From positions 67,890,001 to 67,954,000 of the forward strand of contig OZ231127.1 of the NCBI GenBank assembly GCA_965153355.1: a DNA stretch of 64,000 nucleotides, in the 5' to 3' direction. A program made the position numbers and the translations under genes. The notes beneath the pieces were generated by a model, which worked only from the letters and a program-made list of their open reading frames with translations, had not been told where the DNA came from and made no database searches. This stretch comes from Flaccisagitta enflata (Eukaryota > Chaetognatha > Sagittoidea > Aphragmophora). Positions 32,223-43,835 of this stretch are shown here, one piece after another; the first letter of the stretch is position 1, and every line of letters begins with the position of its first letter.

Positions 32223-32344
32223 TTTCTCCATCTTCATTATCTTCGTGTTCTTTATCCTCTTCTTCTTCATCCTCTTCTTCTTTATCCTCTTCTTCTTCAT
32301 CTTCATCTTCTCCTTCTTTTTCATATTCTGTTCAACAACTTTTT

Positions 32345-32440
32345 CTTTTTATATGGTTCCGTCAGGAATACATCTCTGTAAGAGGATCTGTCCATTGGTC
32401 TGTCTGTCGGTTTGTTTGTCAGTCTGTCTGTATTTCCATT
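32345..32440 (-). mobile_element. HP-E fragment (degenerate hairpin end)
   Basis: GGTTCCGTCAGGAATACATC, TCTGTAAGAGGATCTGTCC and a GTCTGTCGGTTTG tract match the hairpin end of the HP-E copy at 40352. No 5' end follows. Confidence 0.5.
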
Positions 32441-32514
32441 GCACTTCCTTTGGGCACTTTCAACTGCGGCGATGTTACGTATCAAACTGAACACTCTTTT
32501 AAAATAGGTATTTC

Positions 32515-35500
32515 CGCTCTCCCTGGCCTCCGCCCTCCCTCTCATGAAACCTTTCTTTACAGAACAAGTTGCTAATTTCTGTTCTGTAGCACTCCCTACA
32601 AGGTCCCGCACTCCCTATTTGAAGGTTGTGGTTAAACTGACTGAATTGCTGTGAGCACTCCCTTCTATATGCCGCACTCCCTCTTATGACATCAGTTGAT
32701 AAAGCTTTTGTTGCTGCCAGCACTCCCCTGCCAATCCCGCCCTCCCTTTTGTCAGATCAGTCAGATATTGACTTTTTTCCATTGCTGCTAGCACTCCCTT
32801 TTACTTCCCGCCTCCCTCTCATGAATGAAGGTTGATCCTGATTTTGTTGCTGTCAGCACTCCCCTGGCAATCCCGCCCTCCCTTTTGTGAGATCAGTCTG
32901 ATATCAACTTTTTTCCATTGCTGCTAGCACTCCCTTTAATTCCCGCACTCCCCTCATGAATGGGGGTTGATTTTAATTTTGTTGCCGTCAGCACTCCCCT
33001 GCCAATCCCGCCCTCCCTTTTGTCAGATTAGTCTGATATTGACTTTTCCATTGCTGCCAGCACTCCCTTTTACTTCCCGCACTCCCTCTCATGAATGAAG
33101 GTTGATCCTGATTTTGTTGCTGTCAGCACTCCCCAGCCTGTCCCGCCCTCCCTTTTGTGAGATCAGTCTGATACACGGTGAACAAGCTCAAGTGGGGGAA
33201 AGTAAAAGCTAAGGATTCCAAAACTACTAGAGTTTCACATTTCATCTCTTGCAGTGTTGTAAAGAATTACCTGACATTTTATATAAGCCAAAGTTGAGGT
33301 CATTAGCTCAATTACTTTAGAGGATACAATAAGATCTTTGAAATGTCCAAAACTAGAAATAGCTCAAAAAACGATTTTCGGACTTGAGTGCTTTGAAACA
33401 GGTAAATGGTGTTAATTCATTTTTTCATCAATTATTGAACCAAATGTTGCGTTCTTGGTTTCTACCTGAAGCACCATGAATGCCTTTAGGTTTTTTTATC
33501 CATTTTGATATAGCCATGCCATTTTCTTCTCTGCAACTTGGATTAGATTGAGGATCGATGGGCAATTTTGTTAGGTTTGAGTGGAACCTTTACATTTTTG
33601 ATCATATCTTTTTAACCGTTTCAATTTCGATTTTTTGACTAACCAATGCACAAGGAACAAATGTCAGGCAGTTCCCTACAAGGAACAATTTTTTGATTAT
33701 AAATATCTTAAGTTGTTTAAGCGTAATTAGCCTTTACTTTCCCCCACTTGAGGTTGTTCACCCTGTATTGACTTTTTTCCATTGCTGCTAGCACTCCCTT
33801 TTACTTCCCGCACTCCCTCTTATGAATGAAGGTTGATCCTGATTTTGTTGCTGTCAGCACTCCCCTGCCAATCCCGCCCTCCCTTTTGTCAGATTAATTT
33901 GATATTGACTTTTTTCCATTGCTGCCAGCACTCCCTTTTACTTCCCGCACTCCCTCTCATGAATGAAGGTTGATCCTGATTTTGTTGCTGTCAGCACTCC
34001 CCTGTCAATCCCGCCCTCCCTTTTGTTAGATCAGTGTGATATCGACTTTTTTTCATTGCTGCTAGCACTCCCTTTTAATTCCCGCACTCCCCTCATGAAT
34101 GAGGGTTGATTCTAATTTTGTTGCTGTCAGCACTCCCCTGCCAATCCCGCCCTCCCTTTTGTCAGATTAATTTGATATTGACTTTTTTCCATTGCTGCCA
34201 GCACTCCCTTTTACTTCCCGCACTCCCTCTCATGAATGAAGGTTGATCCTGATTTTGTTGCTCTCAGCACTCCCCTGCCAATCCCGCCCTCCCTTTTGTG
34301 AGATCAGTCTGATATTGACTTTTTTCCATTGCTGCTAGCACTCCCTTTTACTTCCCGCACTCCCTCTTATGAATGAAGGTTGATCCTGATTTTGTTGCTG
34401 TCAGCACTCCCCTGGCAATCCCGCCCTCCCTTTTGTGAGATCAGTCTGATATTGACTTTTTTCCATTGCTGCTAGCACTCCCTTTTACTTCCCGTATTCC
34501 CTCTCATGAATGAAGGTTGATCCTGATTTTGTTGCTCTCAGCACTCCCCTGCAAATCCCGCCCTCCCTTTTGTGAGATCAGTCTGATATCAACTTTTTTC
34601 CATTGCTGCTAGCACTCCCTTTACTTCCCGCACTCCCTCTCATGAATGAAGGTTGATCCTGATTTTGTTGCTGTCAGCACTCCCCTGCCAATCCCGCCCT
34701 CCCTTTTGTGAGATCAGTCTGATATCAACTTTTTTCCATTGCTGCTAGCACTCCCTTTTACTTCCCGCACTCCCTCTCATGAATGAAGGTTGATCCTGAT
34801 TTTGTTGCTGTCAGCACTCCCCTGGCAATCCCGCCCTCCCTTTTGTGAGATCAGTCTGATATTGACTTTTTTCCATTGCTGCTAGCACTCCCTTTTACTT
34901 CCCGCACTCCCTCTCATGAATGAAGGTTGATCCTGATTTTGTTGCTGTCAGCACTCCCCTGTCAATCCCGCCCTCCCTTTTGTTAGATCAGTGTGATATC
35001 GACTTTTTTTCATTGCTGCTAGCACTCCCTTTAATTCCCGCAATCCCCTCATGAATGGAGGTTGATTTTAATTTTGTCGCCGTCAGCACTCCCCTGCCAA
35101 TCCCGCCCTCCCTTTTGTCAGATTAGTCTAATATTGACTTTTCCATTGCTGCCAGCACTCCCTTTTACTTCCCGCACTTCTCATGAATGAAGGTTGATCC
35201 TGATTTTGTTGCTGTCAGCACTCCCCAGCCTATCCCGCCCTCCCTTTTGTGAGATCAGTCTGATATTGACTTTTTTCCATTGCTGCTAGCACTTCCTTTT
35301 ACTTCCCGCACTCCCTCTCATGAATGAAGGTTGATCCTGATTTTGTTGCTGTCAGCACTCCCCTGCCAATCCCGCCCTCCCTTTTGTCAGATCCATTTGA
35401 TATTGAATTTTTTCCATTGCTGCCAGCGCTCCCTTTTACTTCCTGCACTCCCTCTCATGAATGAAGGTTGATCCTGATTTTGTTGCTCTCAGCACTCCCC

Positions 35501-36649
35501 TGCCAATCCCGCCCTCCCTTTTGTGAGATCAGTCTGATATTGACTTTTTTCCTTTGCCGCTAGCACTCCCTTTTACTACCCGCACTCCCTCTCATAAATG
35601 AACGTTGATCCTGATTTTGTTGCTGTCAGCACTCCCCTGGCAATCCCGCCCTCCCTTTTGTGAGATCAGTCTGATATTGACTTTTTTCCATTGCTGCTAG
35701 CACTCCCTTTTACTTCCCGCACTCCCTCTTATGAATGAAGGTTGATCCTGATTTTGTTGCTGTCAGCACTCCCCTGCCAATCCCGCCCTCCCTTTTGTTA
35801 GATCAGTGTGATATCGACTTTTTTTCATTGCTGCTAGCACTCCCTTTAATTCCCGCACTCCCCTCATGAATGGTGGTTGATTCTAATTTTGTTGCCGTCA
35901 GCACTCCCCTGCTAATCCCGCCCTCCATTTTGTCAGATTAGTCTGATATTGACTTTTCCATTGCTGCCAGCACTCCCTTTTACTTCCTGCACTCCCTCTC
36001 ATGAATGAAGGTTAATCCTGATTTTGTTGCTGTCAGCACTCCCCAGCCTATCCCGCCCTCCCTTTTGTGAGATCAGTCTGATATTGACTTTTTTCCATTG
36101 CTGCTAGCACTTCCTTTTACTTCCCGCACTCCCTCTTATGAATGAAGGTTGATCCTGATTTTGTTGCTGTCAGCACTCCCCTGGCAATCCCGCCCTCCCT
36201 TTTGTGAGATCAGTCTGATATTGACTTTTTTCCATTGCTGCTAGCACTCCCTTTTACTTCCCGTACTCCCTCTCATGAATAAAGGTTGATCCTGATTTTG
36301 TTGCTGTCAGCACTCCCCTGGCAATCCCACCCTCCCTTTTAGGAGATCAGTCTGATATTGACTTTTTTCCATTGCTGCTAGCACTCCCTTTTACTTCCTG
36401 CACTCCCTCTCATCAATGAAGGTTGATCCTGATTTTGTTGCTGTCAGCACTCCCCTGCCAATCCCGCCCTCCCTTTTGTGAGATCAGTCTGATATCAACT
36501 TTTTTCCATTGCTGCTAGCACTCCCTTTTACTTCCCGCACTCCCTCTCATGAATGAAGGTTGATCCTGATTTTGTTGCTGTCAGCACTCCCCTGGCAATC
36601 CCGCCCTCCCTTTTGTGAGATCAGTCTGATATTGACTTTTTTCCATTGC
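32515..36649 (+). repeat. 137-bp dimeric satellite array (~25 units) with one MITE insertion
   Basis: The unit is CTGCTAGCACTCCC ... TTTTTTCCATTG, 137 bp. Its two halves (~66 and ~71 bp) are themselves diverged copies: CTGCTAGCACTCCCTTTTAC / CTTCCCGCACTCCCTCTCAT against CTGTCAGCACTCCCCTGCCA / CAATCCCGCCCTCCCTTTTG. Units at 32515-32700 are degraded; those from ~32700 differ by a few percent. The array stops abruptly at 36649 against an HP-A hairpin end. No open frame spans it. Confidence 0.92.
33174..33765. mobile_element. 592-bp Tc1/mariner-type MITE inside the satellite
   Basis: TIRs CACGGTGAACAAGCTCAAG(TGGGGGAAAG) and CAGGGTGAACAACCTCAAG on the opposite strand, more than 30 bp long, with TA duplicated at 33172-33173 and 33766-33767. 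Removing the element restores the satellite phrase CTGATATTGAC exactly. No transposase. Confidence 0.9.
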
Positions 36650-36698
36650 TGGATGGATGGACCGGGGTGTAGAGTTGCGTAGCACGCGACTTAAAACC
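36650..36698 (+). mobile_element. HP-A 3' hairpin end abutting the satellite
   Basis: GGATGGATGGACC, GGGGTGTAGAGTTGCGTAGC, ACGCGACTTAAAA directly follows the last satellite unit. The 5' part of an A element is not seen on the other side. Confidence 0.7.
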
Positions 36699-36747
36699 AC
36701 TAGCATATTCAAGAGGAGGAAAGCAATAAATCCTGATTTTGCTTAAG

Positions 36748-36900
36748 AATAAGGCCAGAGACATGGTTACCTAGTTGTGTGCTGTTGGGCAGGGGCAGCA
36801 ATAAACAAGTCATCCAATGATTGCATATGGTCAGCGGTACCCAATGCCCTGCTTGGAGTGATCAGCTGTAGAAGTAGAGTGAGAGCAGCAGAGGCCTGTA
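36748..36900 (+). mobile_element. HP-A 5' half joined to a family F start
   Basis: AATAAGGCCAGAGACATGG, tag CTAGTTGTGTGC, GGGCAGGGGCAGCAATAAAC, then F: AAGTCATCCAATGATTGCAT, GGTCAGCGGTACCCAATGCC. F enters HP-A at the same body position as in the 6186-6844 copy. Confidence 0.6.
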
Positions 36901-36986
36901 GAGGCCTATACACCCTATAAAAATCATGGGGGCCTGGGCCTCAGAGGGGCTCAGAGGGGCCCTGCATGGTCTCAGAAATGAAGAGA

Positions 36987-37192
36987 AACCAGGCCGGATA
37001 CAAGGCTACCCCAGTTGCGTGCGGGTGGGCAGGGGCCATATTTGAGGTCACTTGATCCTTCGGGCAGGAGCAGTAAGGCCAAAGACCGCAAAAAAAAAAG
37101 AAAAAGGTAAAGTGTAACAGACTAAGGGACCAACGGACTGACGGATGAACCAACAAAGCAGGGTGTAGAGTTGCGTAGCATGTGACTAAAAA
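36987..37192 (+). mobile_element. HP-A element
   Basis: AACCAGGCCGGATACAAGGC, tag CAGTTGCGTGCGGG, CCATATTTGAGGTCACTTGA, GGGCAGGAGCAGTAAGG, GACC tract, hairpin AGTTGCGTAGCATGTGACT. Tag and left arm both carry TTGC in place of TCGC. Confidence 0.75.
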
Positions 37193-37202
37193 CAGGAAAC
37201 AG

Positions 37203-37309
37203 GTGGGGGGGGGGACAAACAGACAAACTAATGATTGAATGGACGCACAAATGAAAGTCCCCCTGTGTTTTACAGGACTTCGTCCCCTTCGGGGCCGCTG
37301 CCCAAAAAG
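37203..37309 (+). mobile_element. Family F right end
   Basis: GGGGGGGGGACAAACAGAC, then AGTCCCCCTGTGTTTTACAG, GACTTCGTCCCCTTCGGGG and CCGCTGCCC. The left arm and minisatellite are missing. Confidence 0.65.
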
Positions 37310-37429
37310 GGAAAAGAAGAAGAAAAAGATGAAAAGACATGAAAAAAAAAAGAAAAAAAATTGAAAAAAAAGGAAGGGGAAAAAGAAGAAAAAAAAGAAA
37401 AAGAAAAAAAGAGAGAAAGAAGAGAGAAA

Positions 37430-37520
37430 GAAGAGAGAAAGAAGAAAGAGAGAAAGAAGAGAGAAAGAAGAAAGAAAGAAAGAAGAAAGAAGAAAGAAGA
37501 AAGAAAGAAGAAGAAAGAAA

Positions 37521-37600
<80 letters not shown>

Positions 37601-37690
37601 GAAGGAAGGAAGGAAGGAAGGAAGGAAGAAAGAAAGAAAGACGGCGAGAAGGAAAAAAGGAAGGAAGGAAAGAAGGGAAGAAGAAATGAA
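37430..37690 (+). repeat. (GAAA)n / (GGAA)n tract
   Basis: Imperfect GAAGAAAGA, then pure GAAA, then GGAA units. No coding value. Confidence 0.93.
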
Positions 37691-37774
37691 AGAAAGAAGA
37701 AATGTTAGATTCAATTCTTGTTAGATATAGAAATAAAGCGGCATTTTGTAAGGTATAAAAAAAACTCAATTTTT

Positions 37775-38027
37775 AGTTGGTACACATTGATTTTTTCAAA
37801 AGCTTTACACAAATAGAGCTTTATCATGGTTGGTTGGTTGGTCGGTCACACTTTACTTTTTTTTATGATTTTATTTCTTGACCTCACTGCTCCTGCCCAA
37901 ATGGTCTGGTGACCTCAAAAATGGCCCCTGCCCACCCGCACACGACTTCGGTAGCCGTGTTTCCGGCCTTGTTAGTTGGTACACATTGATTTTTCAAAAG
38001 CTTTACACAAATAGAGCTATATCATGG
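37775..38027. repeat. ~54-bp direct duplication flanking an HP-A copy
   Basis: AGTTGGTACACATTGATTTT through ATAGAGCTTTATCATGG at 37775-37829 recurs at 37974-38027 with three differences. An HP-A copy lies exactly between. Confidence 0.85.
37830..37973 (-). mobile_element. HP-A element with hairpin end replaced
   Basis: TTGGTTGGTCGGTCACACTT, CTGCTCCTGCCCAAATGG, CCCACCCGCACACGACTTCG, GTAGCCGTGTTTCCGGCCTT. No hairpin precedes the GTCY tract; instead TTTTTAG plus the 54-bp duplicated flank occupies that position. Confidence 0.75.
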
Positions 38028-38066
38028 CCAATACAAGACTTTTCATTTATGCACGCATTTAGCGCG

Positions 38067-39927
38067 TTTTTAGTCGCGTGCACGCGACTCTACACCCCGC
38101 TTTGTTTTTTGTGATATAACGTCAACTCTTAGGTCGGTCTGTCGGTCACACTTAGCTTTTTTCGTCTTTTTGGGTCGTCTGGAGTTATTTTGAGTCATTT
38201 TTTTGTTGTTTTTGGGAATTATTGGTTGCTTTTAGTCATTTTTGGTTATTTTTGGTCATTTTTGGCCATTTTTGGTCATTTTGGTCATTTTGGTCATTTT
38301 GGTCATTTTGGTCATTTTTGGTCATATTGGATCATTTTTGGTCATTTTTGGTCATTTTTGATTATTTTTGATTATTATTTTTGGTCATTTTTAGTCATTT
38401 TGGTCATTTTGGTCATTTTTGGCCATTTTTGATCATTTTTGATCATTTTTGGTCATTTTTGGTCATTTTTGGGTATTTTGATCATTTTTGGTCATTTTTG
38501 GTCATTTTGGTCATTTTTGGTCATTTTTGGTCATTTTGGTCATTTTGGTCATTTTAGGTCATTTTGGTCATTTTTGGTCATTTTAGGTCATTTTGGTCAT
38601 TTTTGGTCATTCTTGGTCATTTTTGATCATTTTGGATCATTTTTTGTCAATTTGGTCATTTTTTGGCAATTTGGTCATTTTGGTCATTTTGGTCATTTTT
38701 GGTCAATTTGGTCATTTTTGGTCATCTTTGGTCATCTTTGGTCATCTTTGGTCATTTTGGTCATTTTGGTCATTTTTGGTCATTTTTGATCATTTTGGTC
38801 ATTTTGGTCTTTTTTGGTCATTTTTGGTTAAAGTCTGCTGGTTAAAGTCTGCTGGTTAAAGTCTGCTGGTTAAAGTCTGCTGGTTAAAGTCTGCTGGGTA
38901 AAGTCTGATGGTTAAAGTCTGCTGGTTTAAATCTGCTGGTTTAAATCTGCTGGTTTAAGTCTGCTGGTTTAGATTGAATGGGTTAAGTCTGCTGGTTAAA
39001 GTCTGCTGGTTTAAATCTGCTGGTTTAAGTCTGCTGGTTTAGATTGAACGGGTTAAGTCTGCTGGTTAAAGTCTGCTGGTTTAAATCTGCTGGTTTAAGT
39101 CTGCTGGTTTAAATGTAATGGTTTAAATCTGCTGGTCTAATGGTTTAAGTCTGCTGGTTAAGTCTGCTTTAAAATGATATTAAAGATAAGTATGGTTTAA
39201 GTCTGGTTTAAGTCTGGTTTAAGTCTGGTTTAAGTCTGGTTTAAGTCTGGTTTAAGTCTGGTTTAAGACTGGTTCATGTCTGATTTATGTCTGGTTTAGG
39301 TCTGGGTTAGGTCTGGTTTAGGTCTGGTGTATGTCTGGTTTTTGTCTGGTTTATGTTTGATTTAGGTCTGATTCAGGTCTGGTTTTGGTCGGGTTTTGGT
39401 CTGGTTTTGGTTTGGTTTAATTCTGGTTTAATTCTGGTTTGAGTCTGGTTTGAGTCTGGTTTGAGTCTGGTTTGAGTCTGGTTTGAATCTGGTTTGAGTC
39501 TGGTTTGAGTCTGGCTTGAGTCTTGTTTGAGTCTGGTTTGAGTCTGGTTTGAGTCTGGTTTGATTATGGTTTGAGCCTGGTTTGTGCCTGGTTTGAGCCT
39601 GGTTTAAGTCTGGTTTAAGTCTGGTTTGAGTCTGGTTTGAGTCTGGTTTGAGTCTGGTTTGAGTCTGGTTTGAGTCTGGCTTAAATCTGGTTTATGTCTG
39701 GTTTATGTCTGATTTAGGTCTGGTTTCGATCTGGTTTGAATCTGGTTTGAGTCTGGTTTGAGTCTGTTTTGAGTCTGGTTTGAGTCTGGTTTGAGTCTGG
39801 TTTGAGTCTGGTTTGGGTCTGTTTTGGGTTGCGTTTAAGTCTGATTTTCGATAAAAAGATACAATAAGGAGTCAGGTCAGTTCAGTTATTTTTGTCCTGC
39901 ATGCGACTTATAGGTGTTGGCCTTGTT
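38067..39927 (-). mobile_element. HP-L element, 1.86 kb, with internal tandem arrays
   Basis: Starts TTTTTAG with hairpin AGTCGCGTGCACGCGACT and CTACACCCCGCTTTG; ends GCATGCGACTTATAGGTGTT and GGCCTTGTT. Inside are TTTTTGGTCA decamers (38210-38826), CTGCTGGTTTAAGT units (38828-39170), and an 11-bp GTCTGGTTTGA array (39190-39835). Array order mirrors the inverted copy at 21091-22481. Confidence 0.8.
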
Positions 39928-40054
39928 TTTCAGCTTCTTACTATCAAAGATTATTATGAGAGCAATGACAAACTTTGTCGGAAACTTAAGAGAGAAATTT
40001 TATGCCTCTCGGAAGGTTTACAAAATATGAACGCCTGTGACATAATCATCAACA

Positions 40055-40217
<163 letters not shown>

Positions 40218-40351
40218 TAAACCAAGTGTTATTAATGGACCGCCCAAAATCGAACTTGCCTATTGTTCATTCTCATGTTCTATGGCCTCGGTCATTTTTT
40301 CCCCTGATGAATTTCCTTGATGCCAACATCATCGCTGTGGTTGTCATCGGC

Positions 40352-40646
40352 TTTTTAGATGCGTCCGTCAGGAACGCATCTCTATAAGAGGGTCTGTCCG
40401 TCCGTCGGTCGGTCGGTCGGTTGGTCGGTCGGTCGGTCCGTCCGTCCGTTACGCCTGTGCGAAAACCGCATTTCTCGGCTGTTTTTGGCCACAGTGATAT
40501 CCTACACTGAAACAAATGATCAACCAACATGTTTTTAGAGTCATTCCACCAGTCTGTTCGTCCATCTGTCTGTCCATACATATATGTCACATGATCAATA
40601 CACGCTGAGACACAGCCCGGACGCATCTTTGCCCGGTCGGGCTTGT
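40352..40646 (-). mobile_element. HP-E element
   Basis: TTTTTAG, a hairpin with arms AGATGCGTCC and GAACGCATCT, CTATAAGAGGGTCTGTCCG, a GTCGGTCGGTC tract, a body, tag region CAGCCCGGACGCATCTTTG, CCCGGTCGGGCTTGTT. Here the 5' terminus is AACAAGCCCG rather than AACAAGGCC. The tag AGATGCGTCC exactly complements the outer hairpin arm. Confidence 0.8.
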
Positions 40647-40761
40647 TCATCGATTTTACCCATTTTGGGCTGGAGGAAAGATACTTTATTTTTCATGTGG
40701 ATGGTCAAGATATCTCTTTTTTTTTCATTCTCCTACTTACCTCAATGACGATGACGATGAC

Positions 40762-41196
<435 letters not shown>

Positions 41197-41294
41197 TGCC
41201 CAAAATAAAACCAACCAACCGACCGACTGACTGACCAACCGACCAACCAACGGACGGAAAAAGCTGGTGTAGGCTTGCAAAGAACGCGACTAAA
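41197..41294 (+). mobile_element. HP-A-like 3' end abutting the AAC array
   Basis: AACCAACCGACCGACTGAC tract, GGTGTAGGCTTGCAAAGAAC, GCGACTAAAT. The hairpin's left arm is degraded. Confidence 0.55.
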
Positions 41295-41423
41295 TGAGCA
41301 TTCTTACCTTCTTTTTTCTAACAAACAAGATTAACGAAATGAAAAAACGCGTTCTTAAGAAGTTTCCGGTCAATATGGTTTTATTAGTGACATGTAATAA
41401 TTATTCTTTTTAATTAAAAGAGA

Positions 41424-41453
41424 GATAGAAAGAAAGAAAGAAAGAAAGAAAGT

Positions 41454-41525
<72 letters not shown>

Positions 41526-41632
41526 AAAGAAGGAAAGAAGGAAAAAAAGAAAGGAGAGAAAGAAAGAAAGAAAGAAAGAAAGAAGGAAGGAAAGAAGGAA
41601 AGTGAGAAAGAAAGAAAGAACAAAAGAAAGAG

Positions 41633-41718
<86 letters not shown>
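41424..41718 (+). repeat. (GAAA)n tract
   Basis: GAAA arrays with a GAAGGAAAG patch in the middle. Confidence 0.95.
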
Positions 41719-41719
<1 letters not shown>

Positions 41720-41744
41720 AAAATAGTCGCGAAAGCACTAGATG

Positions 41745-41860
41745 GTTTAAGCAGTACTGGTGCCCTGCTTCAGTAGGTTATTTTCGTAGTTGAGGGAGGG
41801 ACTAGGGAGCGTGGCAGCGGCCCTGAAGGGGCCGATGACCTATGCTTTCACATACACTTA
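41745..41860 (+). mobile_element. Family F fragment (left arm)
   Basis: GTACTGGTGCCCTGCTTCAG, GGCAGCGGCCCTGAAGGGGC, CGATGACCTATGCTTTCACA. The arm belongs to the 'ATGACCTATG' subtype shared with the copies at 48402 and 49104. Confidence 0.6.
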
Positions 41861-41875
41861 AGTAAGTAATTGTCC

Positions 41876-42030
41876 TTTTTAGTCGCGGACACGCGACTCT
41901 AGAACTTGCCGTGTCGGTAGATTGGTACGTCGGTATGTCGGTAGGAAATATTGGTAAACTGCATGCGGTTTTCGCATTACGTCTCCTGCCCAATTGTCCG
42001 CGACTGTATTGCCGTGTGTCCGGCCTTGTT
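41876..42030 (-). mobile_element. HP-B element
   Basis: TTTTTAG, hairpin AGTCGCGGACACGCGACT, CTAGAACTTGCCGTGTCGG, GTCTCCTGCCCAATTG, tag complement GTCCGCGACT, TGTCCGGCCTTGTT. Confidence 0.8.
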
Positions 42031-42846
42031 GGTAAAAAACAAAGTATACACTGTCTTTAAATCGAATTGAGTTATGTTAAACCTTCATAAATCCTAAACT
42101 ACTTGGCAATAAGTCTTCAAATTTTCAGAGAATACACCTTGATCTGGGGGCTGAGAAAAACCCGAGATGAATCTCAATAGCTCAAATTACATGAAAAGCA
42201 TACTTCTAGTTGCCCCAGTGAGATGAAACTTTACATGAAGAAAGCCGATGGTTTTGCAGAGCTTCAGTTAAAATTTCATCTCACTGAGTCAACCAGAAGT
42301 ATGCTTTTCATGTAAATTAAGCTACCAAAACATGCTAGATTCATCTCGGGTTTTTCTCAGCCCCCAGATCAAGGTGGAATATTGGCAACATACTGCGGTT
42401 TTGTTATTCAAAACCTCAAATTAGAGTATTGGATAATTGAGTATTGGCAAAACATCAAATAAACTTCACTTTTGAAGCGGCGACAATTCTTCCATATTTT
42501 CTTCCGCGGAGAAGCTTTCTTTATTTGCACGCTATTTCTAAAGAAAAAAAGCTAAAGCCCCGCGAAAGGTCTCAAATGGCAGACAATATATCATAGATTT
42601 CAATTCTGTCAAAATTTTTAAGAAAAATTGGATATTTAAAGAGGTTAGGATTGATTTGAAAAAAAATTCTGCTGTCATGCAGACTTCAAATTCTGGAAAA
42701 TTGATCAAAATCTTCATAAATGTAAAAAATGGTCAAAAATTTTGCCAAAACTAAAAATTATGATCTTTTTTTTATTTGGAGACCAGTCGCAGGGTTCCAG
42801 CTCAATGTATTTTGAAATGGTAAGTTTATAATAACAACTTTTTTTC

Positions 42847-43067
42847 AAACCAGGCCAAATACACGGCTACCCATGTCGCGTGCGGGTGGGCAGGGGCCAT
42901 ATTTGAGGCCTCTCCATCATTTTGGCAGGAGCAGTGAGGCCAAAGACTGCAAAAACTCAAAAAAAGTAAAGTGTGACGGAGGGACCAACGGACGGACGGA
43001 CCAATGGACAGACGGACCAATGGACTGACAAAGCGGGTTGTAGAGTCGCGTAGCACGCGACTAAAAA
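42847..43067 (+). mobile_element. HP-A element
   Basis: AACCAGGCCAAATACACGGC, tag ATGTCGCGTGCGGG, CATATTTGAGGCCTCTCC, GGCAGGAGCAGTGAGGCC, GACGGACGGACC tract, hairpin AGTCGCGTAGCACGCGACT, AAAAA. Confidence 0.82.
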
Positions 43068-43196
43068 CCCTTTGAAATAAGTGATTTTGCCCATAAAAAT
43101 CCACTTTTATCAATGATTTGCTGATCCTCACCTTTTCATGACAAAAAATTGAAGTTTTGCTTAACAAATCAGCAGTATATTACCAACATTATTCGA

Positions 43197-43759
43197 TACA
43201 CCATCTTCCAATTGGACTGTAGAATGCAAAACCTTTATAGCTCCTAAACTGCTAGGAAAAAAGTCTCGAAATTTTCAGTGAACATTGGTAATATGTGACG
43301 GTTTTTGTATGTCAAAGCTCACATCATAGTAAGGAAAAGTTGAGGGAAAAACAAAATATTGAAAGAACATCTATTTTTTAAGAAAAATTGTTTTTTTTTA
43401 CAAGGTTTTTTTAGGAAGGTGCTGTTTTTTTCTCAGATTATGCAGCAAATAGATAAAACATAAGTTAAAATGTGTCACCAAAAATAAATCCAAAAGTTTT
43501 TGTTGAAATGCAAAGCAATTTCAAGCAGATAAAGACAACTCCTACCTCAGGAATCAGGGAAAAATTGATCTTGATTTAAAAAATGGGTTTTCTTTCAATA
43601 TTTTTTTCTCCCTCACCTTTTTTATACTATGATCTGAGCTTTGACAGGCAAAAACCGTCACATGCTACCAAAAAATGCTGAAAATTTCATGATTTTTTTT
43701 CAAATGGTTTTGGAGCTATAAAGGTTTTGCATTTTACAGTTCGATCCGAAGACGGTGTA
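43197..43759. mobile_element. 0.56-kb TIR element nested in the 1.8-kb one
   Basis: TACACCATCTTCCAATTGGA and the inverted GATCCGAAGACGGTGTA. Long arms (about 180-200 bp) mirror each other, for example GTGACGGTTTTTGTATGTCA against TTGACAGGCAAAAACCGTCA. Its termini are homologous to those of the enclosing element. Confidence 0.7.
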
Positions 43760-43835
43760 ATTTGAAGACTTTTTGCCAATTAGTTTAGGATTTATAAAGG
43801 TTTATCATAACTCAATTCGATTTAAAGACGGTGTA

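Larger units (their letters stand above)
42047..43835. mobile_element. 1.8-kb TIR element hosting nested elements
   Basis: Ends TACACTGTCTTTAAATCGAA and TTCGATTTAAAGACGGTGTA are inverted, with ~80-bp similarity continuing through TTATAAAGGTTTATCATAAC. Contents: a 239-bp palindrome (42136-42374, CCTTGATCTGGGGGCTGAG arms), an HP-A copy (42847-43067) and a related TIR element (43197-43759). No transposase. Confidence 0.7.

Noticed and set aside
32515-36649. 137-bp periodic array as a CRISPR or tRNA/5S cluster
   Set aside because: No spacers and no A/B box or rRNA-like sequence; a simple dimeric satellite.
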